Origin: Glycomyces sp040645615
Lineage (GTDB): Bacteria > Actinomycetota > Actinomycetes > Mycobacteriales > Micromonosporaceae
DNA: 64,000 nucleotides
Direction: 5' to 3'
NCBI RefSeq assembly: GCF_040645615.1
Contig: NZ_JBEYYO010000002.1
Span: 62,001 to 126,000, forward strand
The notes beneath the pieces were generated by a model that saw only the letters and a program-made list of their open reading frames with translations, had not been told where the DNA came from and did no database searches. Position numbers and translations under genes: made by a program. Position 1 is the first letter of the stretch. Every line of letters starts with the position of its first letter. This document shows positions 38,587 through 47,899 of the stretch, piece after piece.

Positions 38587-41190
38587 GTGGACGTCAACCG
38601 CTTGACCACCAAGAGCCGCGAAGTCATCGCCCAGGCCGCGCGCACCGCCGCGGCCGGGGGCAACCCCGCCGTCGAGCCCTGGCACCTGCTCGACGCGCTC
38701 CTGACCGTCGACGGATCGACCGCGCCCGGACTCCTCCAGCTCGTGGGCGTCACCCCCGGCACCGTCTCGGCCGAGACCGAGCGCCGCATCGACGAGCTCC
38801 CCTCCGCCACCGGGCCCTCGGTGTCCGAGCCCTCGATGGCCCGCGAATCCCTGCGCGCCATCAACACCGCCGACAACATCGCCACCAGCTACGGCGACGA
38901 GTACGTCTCCACCGAGCACCTCCTCGCGGGCCTCGCCCAGGCCGGCGGCGAGGTCGCCGCGCTGCTCGCCGAGCAGGGCGTCACCGAGAAGACCCTCATC
39001 AGCGCCATCCCCACCCTCCGCGGCGGCGACCGCAAGATCTCCACCGCCGACCCCGAAGACGGATACAAGGCCCTGGAGAAGTACGGCGTCGACCTCACCG
39101 AGACCGCCCGCTCGGGCAAAGTCGACCCCGTCATCGGCCGCGACACCGAGATCCGCCGCGTCGTCCAGGTCCTTTCCCGGCGCACCAAGAACAACCCGGT
39201 CCTCATCGGCGAACCCGGCGTCGGCAAGACCGCCATCGTCGAAGGCCTCGCCCAGCGCATCGTGGCCGGCGACGTGCCCGAATCGCTGCGCGACCGCCGC
39301 GTGATCCTCCTCGACCTCGCCAGCATGATCGCCGGAGCCCAGTACCGCGGCCAGTTCGAGGAGCGGTTCAAGTCCGTCATGGAGGAGATCAAGTCCTCCG
39401 ACGGCGAGATCATCCCGTTCATCGACGAGCTGCACACCATGGTCGGCGCGGGCAAGTCCGAAGGCTCCCTCGACGCCTCCAACATGCTCAAGCCCGCCCT
39501 CGCCCGCGGCGAACTCCACATGATCGGCGCCACCACCCTCAACGAGTACCGCGAGCACATCGAGAAGGACGCCGCACTGGAACGCCGCTTCCAGCAGGTC
39601 TACGTCGGCGAACCGTCCATCGAGGACACCGTGGCGATCCTGCGCGGCCTCAAGGAGCGCTACGAGGTCCACCACGGCGTGCGCATCACCGACTCCGCGC
39701 TGGTCGCGGCCGCGCAGCTCTCGGCCCGGTACATCCCCGACCGGCAGCTCCCCGACAAGGCCATCGACCTCGTCGACGAGGCCGCCAGCCGCCTGCGCAT
39801 CGAGATCGACTCGCGCCCCGAGGAGATCGACCAGGTCGAACGCGCCGTGCGCCGCATGGAGATCGAGGAGACCGCGCTCCAGAACGAGACCGACGACCCG
39901 GCCTCGGCCGAGCGCCTCGCGTCCCTCCAGCGCGAACTGGCCGACGACCGCGAGCGCCTCGCCGCGCTCTCGCGCCAGTGGGAGTCCGAGAAGGACCGCA
40001 TCTCCAAGGTCTCCGACCTCAAGGAAGAGCTCGACGACCTCCGCACCCAGGCCGAAAGGGCCGAACGCGAATACGACCTCGAAAAGGCCGCACAGCTGCG
40101 CTACGGGCGCGTGCCCGAACTGGAGCAGCAGCTCGCCGACGCCGAAGCCGAACTCGCCTCGGCCGACACCGACCCGGCCTACCAGCCGATGCTCAAAGAG
40201 GAGATCGACGCCGACGAGATCGCCGACGTCGTCTCGGCGTGGACCGGCATCCCCGCCGGCCGCCTCCAGGAATCGGAGACCCACAAGCTGCTCAACGCCG
40301 AGCAGCTGCTCGGCGAACGCGTCGTAGGCCAGACCGAGGCCGTCACCGTGGTCGCCGACGCGCTGCGCCGCGCCCGCGCCGGGCTCTCCGACCCCAACCG
40401 GCCCACCGGCTCGTTCATCTTCGCCGGGCCCACCGGGGTCGGCAAGACCGAGCTGGCGAAGGCGCTGGCCGAGTTCATGTTCGACGACGACCGCGCGATG
40501 ATCCGCATCGACATGGGCGAGTACACCGAGCAGCACTCCACCGCGCGCCTCATCGGCGCGCCGCCCGGATACGTCGGGTACGAGGAGGGCGGCCAGCTCA
40601 CCGAGCCGGTGCGGCGCAGGCCGTACTCGGTGGTGCTGCTCGACGAGGTCGAGAAGGCCCACCCGCGGGTGTTCGACACCCTGCTCCAGGTCCTGGACGA
40701 CGGACGGCTGACCGACGGGCAGGGCCGCACGGTCGACTTCCGCAACGTCATCCTCATCATGACCTCGAACCTCGGCTCCTCGGCCCTGGTCGACCCGCTC
40801 CTGGAGGAGACCGCCAAGCGCGACCAGGTGCTCGCCGCGATCCGCGGCCACTTCAAGCCCGAGTTCCTCAACCGCCTGGACGACATCGTCATCTTCCACG
40901 CGCTGGAGCACGACCACCTCAAGTCGATCGTCGGCGTGCAGCTGCGCCACCTGGAGCGGCGGATGGAGGCCCGCCGCCTCAAGCTCACCGTGGACGACGC
41001 GGCGAAGGGCTGGCTCGCCGACCGCGGCTTCGACCCGGTCTACGGCGCGCGGCCGCTGCGCCGCCTCATCCAGTCCTCGATCGGCGACCCGCTGTCGAGG
41101 GAGCTGCTGGAAGGCAAGGTCACCGACGGCGACACGGTCATCGTCGGAGTCTCCGAGCAGGGAGACAAGCTCATGGTGACCAAGGCCTGA
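38587..41190 (+). CDS. clpB: ATP-dependent disaggregase ClpB
   Basis: 867 residues from the GTG at 38587 (AGGAAGG nine bases upstream), the usual ClpB length. ClpB hexamers pull aggregated proteins through their pore together with DnaK. Visible parts: Clp-N domain (about 1-145), first AAA domain with Walker A G208-E-P-G-V-G-K-T215, the middle coiled coil between about 400 and 525 that separates ClpB from ClpA/C, and second AAA domain with Walker A G614-P-T-G-V-G-K-T621 and the arginine-finger region before E-F-L-N-R-L-D-D. A ClpP-binding I-G-F/L loop is not apparent, as expected. A HAIR operator lies directly upstream. Confidence 0.97.
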   Translation: MDVNRLTTKSREVIAQAARTAAAGGNPAVEPWHLLDALLTVDGSTAPGLLQLVGVTPGTVSAETERRIDELPSATGPSVSEPSMARESLRAINTADNIATSYGDEYVSTEHLLAGLAQAGGEVAALLAEQGVTEKTLISAIPTLRGGDRKISTADPEDGYKALEKYGVDLTETARSGKVDPVIGRDTEIRRVVQVLSRRTKNNPVLIGEPGVGKTAIVEGLAQRIVAGDVPESLRDRRVILLDLASMIAGAQYRGQFEERFKSVMEEIKSSDGEIIPFIDELHTMVGAGKSEGSLDASNMLKPALARGELHMIGATTLNEYREHIEKDAALERRFQQVYVGEPSIEDTVAILRGLKERYEVHHGVRITDSALVAAAQLSARYIPDRQLPDKAIDLVDEAASRLRIEIDSRPEEIDQVERAVRRMEIEETALQNETDDPASAERLASLQRELADDRERLAALSRQWESEKDRISKVSDLKEELDDLRTQAERAEREYDLEKAAQLRYGRVPELEQQLADAEAELASADTDPAYQPMLKEEIDADEIADVVSAWTGIPAGRLQESETHKLLNAEQLLGERVVGQTEAVTVVADALRRARAGLSDPNRPTGSFIFAGPTGVGKTELAKALAEFMFDDDRAMIRIDMGEYTEQHSTARLIGAPPGYVGYEEGGQLTEPVRRRPYSVVLLDEVEKAHPRVFDTLLQVLDDGRLTDGQGRTVDFRNVILIMTSNLGSSALVDPLLEETAKRDQVLAAIRGHFKPEFLNRLDDIVIFHALEHDHLKSIVGVQLRHLERRMEARRLKLTVDDAAKGWLADRGFDPVYGARPLRRLIQSSIGDPLSRELLEGKVTDGDTVIVGVSEQGDKLMVTKA

Positions 41191-41203
41191 ACTCCCCGAT
41201 CTC

Positions 41204-41254
41204 GCTTAGATCTCGTCTTAGTAAGATTGAATCTTACTAAGACGAGATCTAAGC
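41204..41254. repeat. 51-bp perfect palindrome
   Basis: A 25-base arm (41204-41228, beginning GCTTAGATCTCGTCTTAG) and its exact inverse (41230-41254) flank one G. It lies 13 bases after clpB, is AT-rich compared with its surroundings, and its right arm runs directly into the truncated ATPase frame. It could be a remnant of a mobile element end, an operator, or a terminator stem. Confidence 0.85.
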
Positions 41255-42369
41255 ACGGTCCCGCCATCGTGGTGCTCGACGAGCTGCCCTGGCTCCTGGA
41301 GCAGGACAAGACCCTGGAGGGCGTGCTCCAGACCGAATGGGATCGCAGCCCCAGTCGTCGTCCAGTGGTGCTCATCCTGGTCGGCAGCGATCTTCGGATG
41401 ATGGAGTCGTTCTCCGGATACGACAGCCCGTTCTACGGCCGAGCCGATCCGATGCTCGTCCAGCCGTTGGACCCGGGAGACGTTGCGCAGATGACCGGGC
41501 TCGGCGGCGCTGAGGCCTTGGACGCCTATCTCATCACCGGTGGGTTTCCGGGTCTGTGCAGAGCATGGCCGGCCGGCATGGTTCCCGAGGCGTTCCTTCA
41601 GCAGTCCTGCAAGGACCCGTACAGCCCACTGTTCACCTTGGGTGAGGTAATGCTCGCCTCCGAGTTCCCCGCGCCCGACCAGCACCGCAGGGTGCTCACC
41701 GCCATCGGCAGCGGCGAGCGGACGTTCACGAACATCGCTCGATCCGCCGGGTCCGGACCGGGAGCGCCGGTCCAGTCCGGCACCCTCGGACCGGTACTGC
41801 GGAGCCTGGAGCAGAAGCAGGTCGTCGCGATCGACCAGCCCTTGGCGGTAAGTCCGGGGAACGGTGGCAAGCTGTATCGGGTGAGCGATCCATATCTGCG
41901 ACTGCATCTGTCGATGCTGTCCGGCGCTCATGAGGACATCAAACGCGGGCGGCCCGAGTTGGCCGTCGCGAAGATCAGACGGCAGTGGAAGAGCTGGCGC
42001 GGCCGCGCGATCGAGCCGGTCGTCCGCGAAGCGCTGTACCGTTCCGTGGTCCAGGCGGGGTTTCCCTGGCCCGGGGCCGAAGCGGTCGGCGGATGGTGGC
42101 CCCGAAGCTTCGATCCAGAAGTCGACCTGGTCGGAGCGGATCGAGGGCCCGTGGCCAAACGTGTCTTCTATACCGGTTCGATCAAGTGGATCGGGACGCC
42201 GTTCGACCGGCACGACTTTGCGGCGCTCGTCAGCGGCTCGGCGAAGGTGCCCGGCGCCGAACCGAGTCAGACCGGTTTGGTCGCCGTGAGCCTCTCCGGC
42301 GTCACCGAAGGCATCGAGGCCGACCTCGTCTGGGGGCCGCAAGAGGTGCTCGCGGCTTGGGAGTCCTAA
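41227..42369 (+). pseudogene. Beheaded archaeal-type ATPase (DUF234-like)
   Basis: The frame enters from the right arm of the palindrome and continues for about 370 residues. It begins at what should be the middle of an ATPase domain: P-A-I-V-V-L-D-E-L-P-W-L is a Walker B motif with lead-in, but no Walker A precedes it. Later parts match the archaeal-type AAA plus DUF234 proteins of bacteria: Y-L-I-T-G-G-F-P, a winged helix with IARSAGSGPGAPVQSGTL, and the nuclease-like C-terminus with W-x-R-S-F-D-P-E-V-D-L-V near residue 295. The N-terminal ~80-100 residues are missing, so it should be inactive. No start codon with a proper site is present. Confidence 0.75.
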
Positions 42370-42467
42370 AGTCACCAGCAGCACTGTGCGCCCAGAAGCC
42401 ATACCACTATGGAATGAATCTGCGCGGTTCGCCGAAATGAGGCGGCACCATTGGTCATAGTGCTCGC

Positions 42468-43472
42468 ATGGCCCTTTTCGGATCTTCGGGCGGATCGGCT
42501 CGCCTGACCCGTCGTACCGTCCTCAGCGGTGCGGCGGCCCTCTTCGCCGGCGGGGCGGCTTCCGCCCTCGTCCCAGCTCACGCCCTCGCCGCCGAGCTGC
42601 CGCAGCTCCGCGCGGCCGCCACCGGTTGGACCGGGCGGCACGGCGAGCTTCTCGTGCTCACCGCCGACCGCGTGACCGAGACCGACTACGCGATCCGCGT
42701 CCTCGACGCCGTCCTGCCCGAAGGCCCTTCGGATGCGAACGGCGCGCCCGAGGCCACCGGCGAACTCGGCCCGCCGCTCGACGTGCCGCTGCCCGCCGGG
42801 TTCCACCCGCACTCGATGGCCGCGCTCGGTCCCGCGCTGTGGATCACCGGCGCGCTCGAAGAGGGCCACGACGCTTCCCGGCCCGCGCTCGTGCGCATCG
42901 AGGACGGCGCCGCCGAATACGTCGACCTCCCACTGCCTCCGCAGATCCGCTCGGGCATCGCCGCCGCGATCGCGCCCGTCGGGGAAAGCGGGCTGGCCGT
43001 GGTCATGGAAGGCTGCCCCGACCCGCACCTGGCCCTCGTCACCCGCTGCCACCTCGCCCTGAGCGAGGACGCGGGCCGCACCTGGACCGAGCAGCTCATC
43101 GCCGAGAACCTCGGCGAGGGGTACGGCACGGTGCTCGCCGAGACCGACGAGGGCCTGTTCGCCGTCGTCGGCGACGGCGCCGACTCGCAGACCATCCACG
43201 TGGGCGAGCGCTCCGGCGACCTCGTCCTCGCGCCGGTCGCGAACCTGCCCGGGGCCGGGCGGCCGATGGCCGTCGTGGCCTCCGAATCGCACGTCAGCGT
43301 GTTCTCAGACCAGGAGGGGGCCGTCGCCGAGACCCGGTTCACCGCCGAAGGCGCCCCGCTGGAGACCGCCGCCGACTGCGCGTGCCGGGGCGAGATCCTC
43401 GCCGTGGCCGGGCGGCGCGGCCTGTGGCTCGAAACCGACGGCTCGGCCGTCCGCATCAGAGGCGACCGATAA
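42468..43472 (+). CDS. Exported protein with Tat signal and Asp-box
   Basis: 334 residues. A twin-arginine signal peptide (L-T-R-R-T-V-L-S-G, then A-A-A-L-F-A-G-G-A-A-S-A-L) suggests folded export, with cleavage near residue 41. The mature part has repeated beta pairs and one Asp-box-like motif (L-S-E-D-A-G-R-T-W) as in sialidase-type propellers, so a beta-propeller is likely. There are no recognisable catalytic residues for a sialidase. It is the first of three exported proteins in a row. The start has a weak ribosome-binding site. Confidence 0.72.
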   Translation: MALFGSSGGSARLTRRTVLSGAAALFAGGAASALVPAHALAAELPQLRAAATGWTGRHGELLVLTADRVTETDYAIRVLDAVLPEGPSDANGAPEATGELGPPLDVPLPAGFHPHSMAALGPALWITGALEEGHDASRPALVRIEDGAAEYVDLPLPPQIRSGIAAAIAPVGESGLAVVMEGCPDPHLALVTRCHLALSEDAGRTWTEQLIAENLGEGYGTVLAETDEGLFAVVGDGADSQTIHVGERSGDLVLAPVANLPGAGRPMAVVASESHVSVFSDQEGAVAETRFTAEGAPLETAADCACRGEILAVAGRRGLWLETDGSAVRIRGDR

Positions 43473-43490
43473 CGAACGGAAGGAGGAATG

Positions 43491-44300
43491 ATGGCGTTTC
43501 CCAGCAGTAGCCAAGCGTTCGCCCGCTCCACGTGCGACCTCCCCGACATCACCCGCGACTGGTTGTACAAGTCCGCCTGGAAGATGCGCTACCGCACCGC
43601 GTACAACAAGGACGGTTACGGCGTCCACCCGTCCACCACCTCGTTCACGATGCACGAGGAGACCCACACGCAGGCGGGGAAGGTCGCCAACGACCTCCAC
43701 AACCTCGGCCAGGCCTACGCCCGCAGCGACGGGCCCTGGCCGTACTCGTGGACCGGCATCGCCGGGACGAAGGTCTGCAAGCCCGGCTACCACCGCTACG
43801 GCGCGGCCATCGACTTCACGAGGTTCGACTGGGGTTCGGGGCACTATGTGGACACAGCCGTCCACGGCAAGTCAAGCAGTAGGTACCTGAGGCGCCGCTA
43901 CCTGGCGGTGATCGCCACTTGCCGCAAGCACTTCGGCACGGTCCTGCACTGCCACAACGACCCAGACGGCTCGCACTGGAACCACATCCACGCCGACCGG
44001 GGCCGCCAGGCCGTGGCCCTCAACTGGAACTACGGCACCGACACCACGATCATGCAATGGGCCGCAAGGGATCTGGCCGGGATGACCGCGATGGTCATCG
44101 ACGGGATCTACGGCCCGCAGACCCGCGAGGGCTACAACCTGTTGCGGGACCGGTTCGGGGCCAAGTCGATCGACCCCACCAAGTCGGCGGCGAACCTGCG
44201 GCTGTGGCTCACGCTCATCGGCCGACACGGCATGGCGGACAAGGACGCCGGGACCTACAAGGCCACCGAGTCGATGAAGGCCGAAGCCCTGGATGAATGA
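43491..44300 (+). CDS. D-Ala-D-Ala peptidase-like protein with PG-binding tail
   Basis: 269 residues from the second of two adjacent ATG codons (43491), four bases after GGAGG. The catalytic region has Y-H-R-Y-G-A-A-I-D-F near residue 102 and H-W-N-H-I-H-A-D near 162, the H-x(6)-D plus H-x-H zinc pattern of extensin-like/VanY peptidases. C-terminal residues (about 190-265) hold V-I-D-G-I-Y-G-P-Q-T-R-E-G, a peptidoglycan-binding-type motif. It likely cleaves or trims cell-wall peptides. No clear signal peptide is visible, which is odd for a wall enzyme next to exported proteins. Confidence 0.72.
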   Translation: MAFPSSSQAFARSTCDLPDITRDWLYKSAWKMRYRTAYNKDGYGVHPSTTSFTMHEETHTQAGKVANDLHNLGQAYARSDGPWPYSWTGIAGTKVCKPGYHRYGAAIDFTRFDWGSGHYVDTAVHGKSSSRYLRRRYLAVIATCRKHFGTVLHCHNDPDGSHWNHIHADRGRQAVALNWNYGTDTTIMQWAARDLAGMTAMVIDGIYGPQTREGYNLLRDRFGAKSIDPTKSAANLRLWLTLIGRHGMADKDAGTYKATESMKAEALDE

Positions 44301-44324
44301 CCGCCCGTCCGGAAGGAGCACGAC

Positions 44325-45350
44325 ATGACCCTGAAGCATCGCGCAGTGGCCCGGGCCTGCGCCGCCGCAGCGGTTCTCGTGCTCGCGGGCACGGCGGCCT
44401 GCGACTTCGACCCGGTGTCCGGCAACGGGAACGACACCGGCGAAGGGGTCTTCTACGGCCTCGGCGACGACCACAAGCTCTACCGCTGGGACGCCGAGGC
44501 CGACCCCGAGGAGGCGCTCGACCTCTCCGGGGTGTGGGAGGGCCTGGGGGACGTGGGCACGGTCATGCGGTCCTCGCTCAGCATCAGCCCGACCGAGCGC
44601 TACGCGGCGTGGATCTCGGGCGCGAATCCCGATGCGTCGCTTGAGTTCGGGAATCTCGAGACCGGCGCGATCTCGACCGGGGTCGAGTACCCGCTCGACC
44701 ACGCCTGCCTCGACCCGTCCTGGCTCGCCGACGGCTCGGCGCTCCTGGTCCACCGCGCCCCGGTCTGGGGCGAGTCCCTCACCCAAGGCGAGATCCCGCT
44801 CCCGGTCAAGACCTGGGGTCCCACCGAGTGGTACTCGCCCGACGTGGGCGCACTGCCGACCACTGTAGAGCTTGGTGAGGAAGGCTGCCGACTGCGCTGG
44901 TACACCAACGAAGACGGCGAGGCCGAGGGCATCTACCACGACCTCGACGTCCAGAAGCTGTTCCGCGTCAACACGACCGGAGACACGGAGGAGATCATCC
45001 TCGTCTCCAGTCTCCACGGCACCGAGTCGCGCACGATCGGCATGTTCGACATCGACCCGACCGGACGCTACGTGTGCCTTGTGGACTCATACGGCCCATA
45101 CGGAGCCCTCAAGGGCGGCTTCACGATGCGCGCCGAATCCGGCACCCGCGTCATCGACCTCAACACCGGCAACGCAGTCCAAGCCGACGACGCCTCCTGC
45201 ATCTCCATGCACGAAAAGGGCTTCATCACCCGCGACGGCGCCGAAGTCGCCTTCATCGACTACAACGGCAAGACCCGCTGGGAAGACGAACTCCCCGCCA
45301 CGATCGCCGAATCCCCAGTGCTCTTCTACTTCCCGCCGAAGGATCAGTAG
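44325..45350 (+). CDS. Lipoprotein with beta-propeller-like body
   Basis: 341 residues with a lipoprotein signal: basic start, Ala/Val/Leu core and Cys26 in A-G-T-A-A-C. Repeated strand patterns (V-F-Y-G-L-G-D-D-H-K-L-Y-R-W, S-I-S-P-T-E-R-Y-A-A-W, F-D-I-D-P-T-G-R-Y-V-C) are those of WD40/TolB-like propellers, with S-P/D-P-x-x-R-Y-x-x-W turns. Function unknown; perhaps a surface binding protein. GGAAGGAG precedes the ATG. Its last bases overlap the end of the convergent membrane gene by seven. Confidence 0.72.
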   Translation: MTLKHRAVARACAAAAVLVLAGTAACDFDPVSGNGNDTGEGVFYGLGDDHKLYRWDAEADPEEALDLSGVWEGLGDVGTVMRSSLSISPTERYAAWISGANPDASLEFGNLETGAISTGVEYPLDHACLDPSWLADGSALLVHRAPVWGESLTQGEIPLPVKTWGPTEWYSPDVGALPTTVELGEEGCRLRWYTNEDGEAEGIYHDLDVQKLFRVNTTGDTEEIILVSSLHGTESRTIGMFDIDPTGRYVCLVDSYGPYGALKGGFTMRAESGTRVIDLNTGNAVQADDASCISMHEKGFITRDGAEVAFIDYNGKTRWEDELPATIAESPVLFYFPPKDQ

Positions 45351-46513
45351 AGGTTCGACAGCGCATGGAGCACCGGAACCCGCAGCACCGGTCTCGCGCC
45401 GCCGAGGAACCGCGTCACGGCATCGGCCAGATGCGCCTCGTCGGTGAACAGCACCGGGGGCGCCCCGGGGTCGACGCGCACGAGCTGATCGTCCCGTTCG
45501 GTGGCGGGCACCAGCACGAAGGCGCAGACCTTCGCGCCGGGCACGCGCTGGTCGACCTCGCGCACTTTGGCGAGCGACGCCGCCGCGTCCCGTTCGTCTT
45601 CGGCATAGAGGGTCCGGTTGTGCGTGATGTCGTCGAGCCTGCCGCTCAGCCTCCACCGTGCTTGGAACTCCTCGTCGACCACGACGGCGATCCGGTTCCC
45701 GTTGGCGATCAGCAACCGGCCCAGGCCGCCTCGGCGGGTCGCGGCCTTGAATCGGGCCGCGGGCAGGCGCAGGACCGGGGTGACCAGGTCCCGCAGCGGC
45801 TGCGCCAGGTCGCTCTCGTCGTCGTATCCGATCCAGCGTCCGTGGCGCAGCCTTCGGATCACCCACTGCCGCCGCTTCCGCCGCCGCCGGCCGCGCACGA
45901 CCAGCACGATCGCGAGCACCGTCAACGCGAGCTGGCCCCCGAACCAGTACCAGAACGCGGGGTCGTCCAGGGGCAGAAACGCGCCCCCCACGATCAGCAA
46001 GAAGAAGCCGGGGAAACCCAGCAGTCCGGCGGCCCACCCTTCATCCACCATGATGCCGAAGCCGATGAACACCAGGCCGACGAGCGCGCTCAGGAACGCC
46101 AGGACCGTCCAGCCGCTGCCGGTGTTCAACACCAGCGGTACCCAGCCGAGGAGCCAGGCGAGCACCCCCAGTACGGCGGGGACGGTCGCGTTGGCCGGGC
46201 CCGGCCGTATGCGCAGGCGCCCGCGCTTCGTCCGCGGCGGCCTCGGCGCGTGCGTCCACGTCGTCTTGGCCTTGAGCTCCCTGGCGCGTTTCGCGGTGCT
46301 CTTCTGGGCGGCGTGGCCGAGCGCGATCGAGGCCGCCGCGGCGAGCAGGACGGCGGCGAGTCCGGCCGCGAGCCAGGTGAGCCGCTGCCCCTGCGGCACC
46401 GACGGGTCCTGCCAGTACCACTGGGCCGCATAGTTCAAGCCCGGCCCCACCACCGCGAGGACGACCAGTGCCGTGGTGGCGGTCGTGGAACTGAGGGCGC
46501 GGACTCGGGCCAT
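45344..46513 (-). CDS. Multi-spanning membrane protein, C-terminal soluble domain
   Basis: 389 residues. Five to six hydrophobic segments in the first 215 residues (for example about 12-30, 45-65, 110-125, 130-155, 165-180, 190-210) and a basic loop R-R-R-R-K-R-R after them. The soluble C-terminal part (about 230-385) has a strand-rich pattern with G-N-R-I-A-V-V-V-D-E-E-F and K-V-C-A-F-V-L-V-P-A, loosely like restriction-endonuclease-type NERD domains, though I do not see a clear catalytic set. Function not assigned. Convergent with the lipoprotein gene; monocistronic. Confidence 0.65.
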   Translation of the reverse strand: MARVRALSSTTATTALVVLAVVGPGLNYAAQWYWQDPSVPQGQRLTWLAAGLAAVLLAAAASIALGHAAQKSTAKRARELKAKTTWTHAPRPPRTKRGRLRIRPGPANATVPAVLGVLAWLLGWVPLVLNTGSGWTVLAFLSALVGLVFIGFGIMVDEGWAAGLLGFPGFFLLIVGGAFLPLDDPAFWYWFGGQLALTVLAIVLVVRGRRRRKRRQWVIRRLRHGRWIGYDDESDLAQPLRDLVTPVLRLPAARFKAATRRGGLGRLLIANGNRIAVVVDEEFQARWRLSGRLDDITHNRTLYAEDERDAAASLAKVREVDQRVPGAKVCAFVLVPATERDDQLVRVDPGAPPVLFTDEAHLADAVTRFLGGARPVLRVPVLHALSNLY

Positions 46514-46645
46514 CTGCGGTCCTCTGCGCTAGCGGGGGCCAGGGATCGACGCGGCCGAGTGACCGCGCCGCGTCGAATCCCTTTGTAGCAGAGCGATAAC
46601 GCGTTGTCGACCGCCCGAACCGGCAGAGGTTCGTGCCCGAGCGTT

Positions 46646-47599
46646 CTAGTTGTACGCAGTGGAGTAGTAGCGGGCCTTGTAGAACTCCGCGCCCGACCTG
46701 GTTCGGTTGGCCGACTGGGAGAACACGACCGTGGGGCTGCCCCAGGTGCGGGAGCCGGCGTTGTCGCCTCGGACGTAGAAGTACTCGCCGGACTTCATCT
46801 TCACGTACGACTTGATGCGGGTCGTGGTGTGGAGGGTGGTCTTGGCGAGGGTCGACTTGTTGATCGAGTAGACGCCGTGGGTGTCGGAGACGAGGAGGCG
46901 CCCGGTGTTGGAGTAGTCGGGCTGGAGGTCGTGGCCCAGGCCCGAGAGGGTGACCTTTTTGGAGTGTGCCTTCAACCGGATGTTGCGGTAGGTGCCGGTG
47001 ACCGAGTACGCCTGCACGATCTTGTTGCCGCAGGCCCACAGCAGCTTGTTGTTCGGGTCCCACAGGACCCCGTGCGCGCCTGCGAGGTTCACCGTCTGGA
47101 CCTTCGCGAGCGTCGACGGCTTGGAGATCGCGGTCGGCGCGTAGACGGTGAGGAAACCGTCCGACGAGGCCGACACGAACGCCCCGAGGTCCGGGATGCG
47201 TTCCAGCGCATGCGGGTTGCCGCCGGGGGTGGCGCTCCACAACACGTCGTTCAGCTCCTGGTCGAGCTCGGACGTGATGTCCCAGATCCCGACCCTCCCG
47301 CCCGAAGCGGCCGCGAGCCCGATGACGCCGAACTGCGCGGTGTTGCGGATGCGGCAGTCCGAGAGGTTCGACCAGCCGCCCTTGCCCGGGCTCCACGACT
47401 TGTACCGGTTCGCGTTGCTGAACGACTTGTTCTTGTCGAAGACCATCACCTTGTTGGTCTCCTGCTCGGTGGCCATGATCTTGAAGTTCGCGGTATCAGC
47501 CGCCGCGACCCCGATCCCCACCACACCCGCAGCGGCCAACGGAGCCCCAAGAGCCACCGCCCGCAGCAGATTCCTTCTTCTCAAGTTCGGCTTGCTCAC
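46646..47599 (-). CDS. Exported DUF6528-like beta-propeller protein
   Basis: 317 residues. A Tat-type signal (R-R-R-N-L-L-R-A-V, then a hydrophobic stretch to A-A-A-D) is followed by the propeller-like mature part: M-A-T-E-Q-E-T-N-K-V-M-V-F, G-G-R-V-G-I-W-D-I, N-P-H-A-L-E-R-I-P-D and A-S-S-D-G-F-L-T-V-Y. These segments are the conserved blocks of DUF6528 proteins as I remember them. Secreted, presumably folded in the cytoplasm; no activity is known for the family. Monocistronic and divergent from the Arg/Pro-rich gene. Confidence 0.75.
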   Translation of the reverse strand: MSKPNLRRRNLLRAVALGAPLAAAGVVGIGVAAADTANFKIMATEQETNKVMVFDKNKSFSNANRYKSWSPGKGGWSNLSDCRIRNTAQFGVIGLAAASGGRVGIWDITSELDQELNDVLWSATPGGNPHALERIPDLGAFVSASSDGFLTVYAPTAISKPSTLAKVQTVNLAGAHGVLWDPNNKLLWACGNKIVQAYSVTGTYRNIRLKAHSKKVTLSGLGHDLQPDYSNTGRLLVSDTHGVYSINKSTLAKTTLHTTTRIKSYVKMKSGEYFYVRGDNAGSRTWGSPTVVFSQSANRTRSGAEFYKARYYSTAYN

Positions 47600-47899
47600 G
47601 CATCACCCCTACGAGTCAGAAAGCGCCGGAACCGATCCGGTCTCCAGCACCCCCAGTGTGCCCCATCACAACCACCCGCGAATCGCGGGCGGCACGAGGC
47701 TCGGTGCGAGGCGATCTAGACACTTTGGGGGAGGGGGTGTGTCTTGCGTTGATTTAGCACAGGAGTTGTGTCAGGGTTGCAAAACGTGGTTTGTGTTCAC
47801 TCGGGCACGAACCGCAACATCCGAATATCAACGCGGGCCACCGTCCCAATCGCCAAACCAAGTCGGTGGCCCGCTACCAACCAGAGAGGTGAACCTCCC
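47600..47899. other. 300-base divergent intergenic region
   Basis: This region separates the DUF6528-like gene from the plus-strand gene starting at 47900 and must hold both promoters. It is clearly less G+C-rich than its surroundings between about 47740 and 47840. No confident -35/-10 pair or inverted repeat is seen. Confidence 0.4.
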
